Position numbers and translations under genes: made by a program. Below, one piece after another: positions 61,509 to 64,000 of a stretch of DNA of 64,000 nucleotides. The stretch is from Paragonimus skrjabini miyazakii. Its lineage: Eukaryota > Platyhelminthes > Trematoda > Plagiorchiida > Troglotrematidae. The stretch's first letter is position 1, and every line of letters begins with the position of its first letter. The stretch covers positions 80,904 through 144,903 of the forward strand of contig JTDE01001346.1 of the NCBI GenBank assembly GCA_014338405.1, given 5' to 3'. The notes beneath the pieces are model-generated. The model saw only the letters and a list, made by a program, of their open reading frames with translations. It searched no databases and was not told where the DNA came from.

Positions 61509-63465
61509 GTAATCTTCTACAAAATTGATATTTTGTTGTACAGAATACAATTGATGATAAAATTCTTGTTTTCGAAGGTATATTTGTTTTCTTCGATGGA
61601 ACTGTTAAGCATCAACTGAGTCAGTGATTGAACGAATAGCTAGTATCTAACAAATATCACGTAATTTACTGATATCGACAAGCAAACAACCTCGTCAACA
61701 AGACACTAGTTCATTTTCTTTAGATAGTTGTCTATACAACCGAGACATATCGGGTTGAAAGCGTGAGAACTGTCCTAATTCACACCAGACCCGAACTAAC
61801 TAATGATGTCAGCTGTTGGTTCTGCTGTGTGTAATTATATACCAAACCTGCTAACTATGCAAACTATATATTACAGTATATGTTCGGGTTAGACGGTTTC
61901 GTGCAGCCGACATCACAACTACAATACATATGACAAACCAACATGGAAGTTAGAAATAAAGTGCGTCAAGAAGAAAGAGCCTCATAATCGAAGAGAGAAC
62001 ATGATCTTGCGACCACAGGTAATCACACCGCAGGCGCTAACAGCGATAAGAGTTTTGTCTCCGGTAACGTTGTTGACTGCAGGTGCTCGTCGTCTTTTGG
62101 ACGGCAACCAAGCGGGCAGCACTGTTCTACTTAAGTAAGCATTGACAGAGTTTTCATTCTTGAAACCTTGGTAATGAAATTAGCGCCAAGTTGCCGCTTC
62201 CGGACAAACACAATTTGCAAACGTAAGGCGCTAGCTGGCAACCGGACGTCTGGTTTAGATAACACGTGTTTAAGGTCTCAAAGTCTGTGGATTAATATTC
62301 CATGCATTTTGAGTGACATCATCTTCTCAGCTAGACCCGTCATTACTAATGCAATAATCCCACCACATGCAGCTACTTGTTCGGAAGCCCCAGTGGCTGA
62401 AATCAGACAATCCGTGGACATCTTTTACACAAGCCGGCAGAATTTGCAAGTCTACAGAGAATGACTTTACAGTAGCAATATAAATTTGGTCCTCCGGACA
62501 GAGATTGAGGAATTTCAGACATTACAGATGGTGCAGGCTTAAAAACGCCAACTAGGTATTAGCTAATCACTTTGTGATTTTATCAAGCATTCCACTAGGG
62601 TTAAGACAACTCTTACTGTATGCGGAATAATGAGTTGATTTTAAACTTTCAGTCATGAAGCACGCAAACATGCGTGGGATTGTCCGGTTTTCTAGTGACA
62701 CGTTGTAGTCAATAGGCGAAAATATAAGGTAGAACTAAATAACCGGAACCAATCAGCAGTGAAGCGTGATTTGGCTTCTCCATGGACCAAGATTGGTGCC
62801 ATCGTTTTTAAACTGTATTCCTTAAGATCTTGCGTCTGCCATGTCCTGAAGTTACATACAATGAGGCAGCTTTGCACAAATGGGCAAAAGTGATGGAAGA
62901 GAACTGTTGATTTTATTTGGATGAAATCAACGTGCACCTTTCGATTGTTGTCTAGTTTAACAAAGCGTTATTCAGCATTAACGTAACACGTGTAATCGAC
63001 CTGTCCACAGGATATATGCAAAAGGCATAATACGAATTATCAGAGTACATAAAGATCATTTTGTCAGTCACTAAAATGTTAACTTCGGGGTACGGTGAAT
63101 AGAGACTAAAATTTCAACCTTCAAAAATAAGCTTAGTTCTCTACGGACTACATGTATCAAACGTGCTGTTCTGTAAATATTATTTAAACCTGATCATCAA
63201 TGTGTGGAATGTATTTACTCAAAATATATATAATGACGAAGTGATGTGTGATCTCATAGTGAAGTTAAGAATGCTCTCAATGTAACTCAACTCGAGGAAA
63301 CTGACGTAATGCTGCAGTATACGTTTGAAGCGGAACGTATTTATGAAAAATACTGTGTAGCGAACAAGCTCATTTTCAGTTATTCATCATCAGGCTAAAT
63401 ACATCACATTTATATCACGAATTTTACAGGGGAATCATTAAAGGGGGTAAATGGGGAACGGGTAG
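61509..63465. other. Non-coding stretch left of the PLE reverse transcriptase
   Basis: No supported gene. Frames at 62168-62464 (+) and 62692-62937 (-) have no domain or splice support. The last 100-200 bases may include earlier PLE sequence in other frames. Confidence 0.4.
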
Positions 63466-64000
63466 TTAATCAGGTCAATCGAGAAAGCAATATCGAAGTC
63501 ATTACGTTGTTTAAAACGGGGGGGAATTATTGATTCCGCTACATTTGAAAGAATTCGACCCACCGGAATTATGATTCCCAAGCTGTACGAATTACCTAAA
63601 ATTCACAAAATTGGGATACCGCTCAGACCAATTTTGGATTTGTCTAACTCTCCATACCACTCATTAGCGAAATGGTTATCAAAATTACTAGATCCCGTCA
63701 GGCGGAAACTCTCGACCCATAGCTTACGCGACTCATTTGATCTGGTTAATACAACCAAAGATATCAACTTGAGTGGACAATCGCTGTTTTTTCTTGACGT
63801 CGCACCCTTATTTACGATCGTCCCGCTGAAGGATAATATAGATTATCTATGTGATTACATCGAGGATTCTAACATAGATATTCAGATACCACCGACCGAT
63901 CTCAAACAGTTACTCTACCTGTGCACTTACAACGTGCAGTTTAAGTTTCACGAAGAAATTTATCGACAGAAGGACGGTGTCGCCATGGGATCGCCGTTGG
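63466..64000 (+). CDS. Penelope-like element reverse transcriptase, open at window edge
   Basis: After a TAG at 63463-63465 the frame is open for 178 codons to the end of the window, with no ATG needed if the ORF starts further left in another frame. It reads FERIRPTGIMIPKLYELPKI at about residues 28-47 (PLE signature P-T-G ... LPKIHK, 63592-63609), then PLRPILDLSNSPYH. Motif A follows as FFLDVAPLFTIVPL (63787-63828) with its catalytic Asp at codon 111, and motif B as QKDGVAMGSPL (63967-63999). Motif C (YVDD-like) and the GIY-YIG endonuclease would lie beyond the edge. PLE RTs are telomerase-related and prime at nicks. This is the only uninterrupted element ORF in the window, so the copy is young; activity cannot be judged. 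Confidence 0.9.

Noticed and set aside
1..64000. Prokaryotic genes, CRISPR arrays, rRNA genes
   Set aside because: No long densely packed ORFs, no regularly spaced repeats and no rRNA-like sequence; splice signals and retroelements show a eukaryotic genome.

Overview
The window reads as eukaryotic DNA of about 60% A+T from a gene-poor, intron- and repeat-rich genome. The mobile-element content points to a flatworm, most likely a digenean trematode. That content is several Penelope-like elements (PLE) with GIY-YIG ends, a decayed apurinic-endonuclease LINE of the type common in flukes, and tRNA-headed short elements carrying hammerhead ribozymes, similar in concept to schistosome SM-alpha. This is inferred from element families; no single-copy gene was matched to a species. 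No prokaryotic feature, operon, CRISPR array or rRNA gene is visible.

Host genes appear only as exons separated by large introns. The two best are a minus-strand C2-domain exon (1392-1561) and a large minus-strand exon of about 1.27 kb (17762-19035) ending at a consensus splice donor. About fifteen smaller exon candidates rest only on an open frame bracketed by good AG/GT sites. Chance ORFs of this length are expected in 64 kb, so they carry low confidence. The most coherent set is a minus-strand multi-pass membrane protein (48561-48677, 47944-48163, 43596-43735), whose last exon is partly tandem-duplicated, and a plus-strand two-exon model (42116-42699).

Mobile elements, left to right: a palindromic hammerhead element (1896-2421); a decayed LINE with endonuclease, reverse transcriptase and C-terminal regions (7900-10840); a tRNA-hammerhead element (20318-20742); tRNA-like SINE heads (24155-24270, 25545-25625, 49479-49524); PLE endonuclease and RT-endonuclease remnants (31958-32304, 34275-35600); a second tRNA-hammerhead element with a 13-bp target duplication (39910-40402); a minus-strand PLE GIY-YIG remnant with one stop in its endonuclease motif (52630-53022); a 92-bp-arm hairpin (54222-54412); a PLE 3' end (59165-59500); a minimal foldback made only of the hammerhead element's termini (61388-61483); and an uninterrupted PLE reverse transcriptase frame that runs off the right edge (63466-64000).

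The most notable system is the short-element family. It combines an internal RNA polymerase III promoter, a compact hammerhead ribozyme with a two-base-pair stem III, and inverted termini, in four structural states: full with target duplication, 5'-shortened, palindromic with two opposed ribozymes, and termini only. PLEs known to be associated with small hammerheads are present in the same window and are a plausible source of the retrotransposition machinery.
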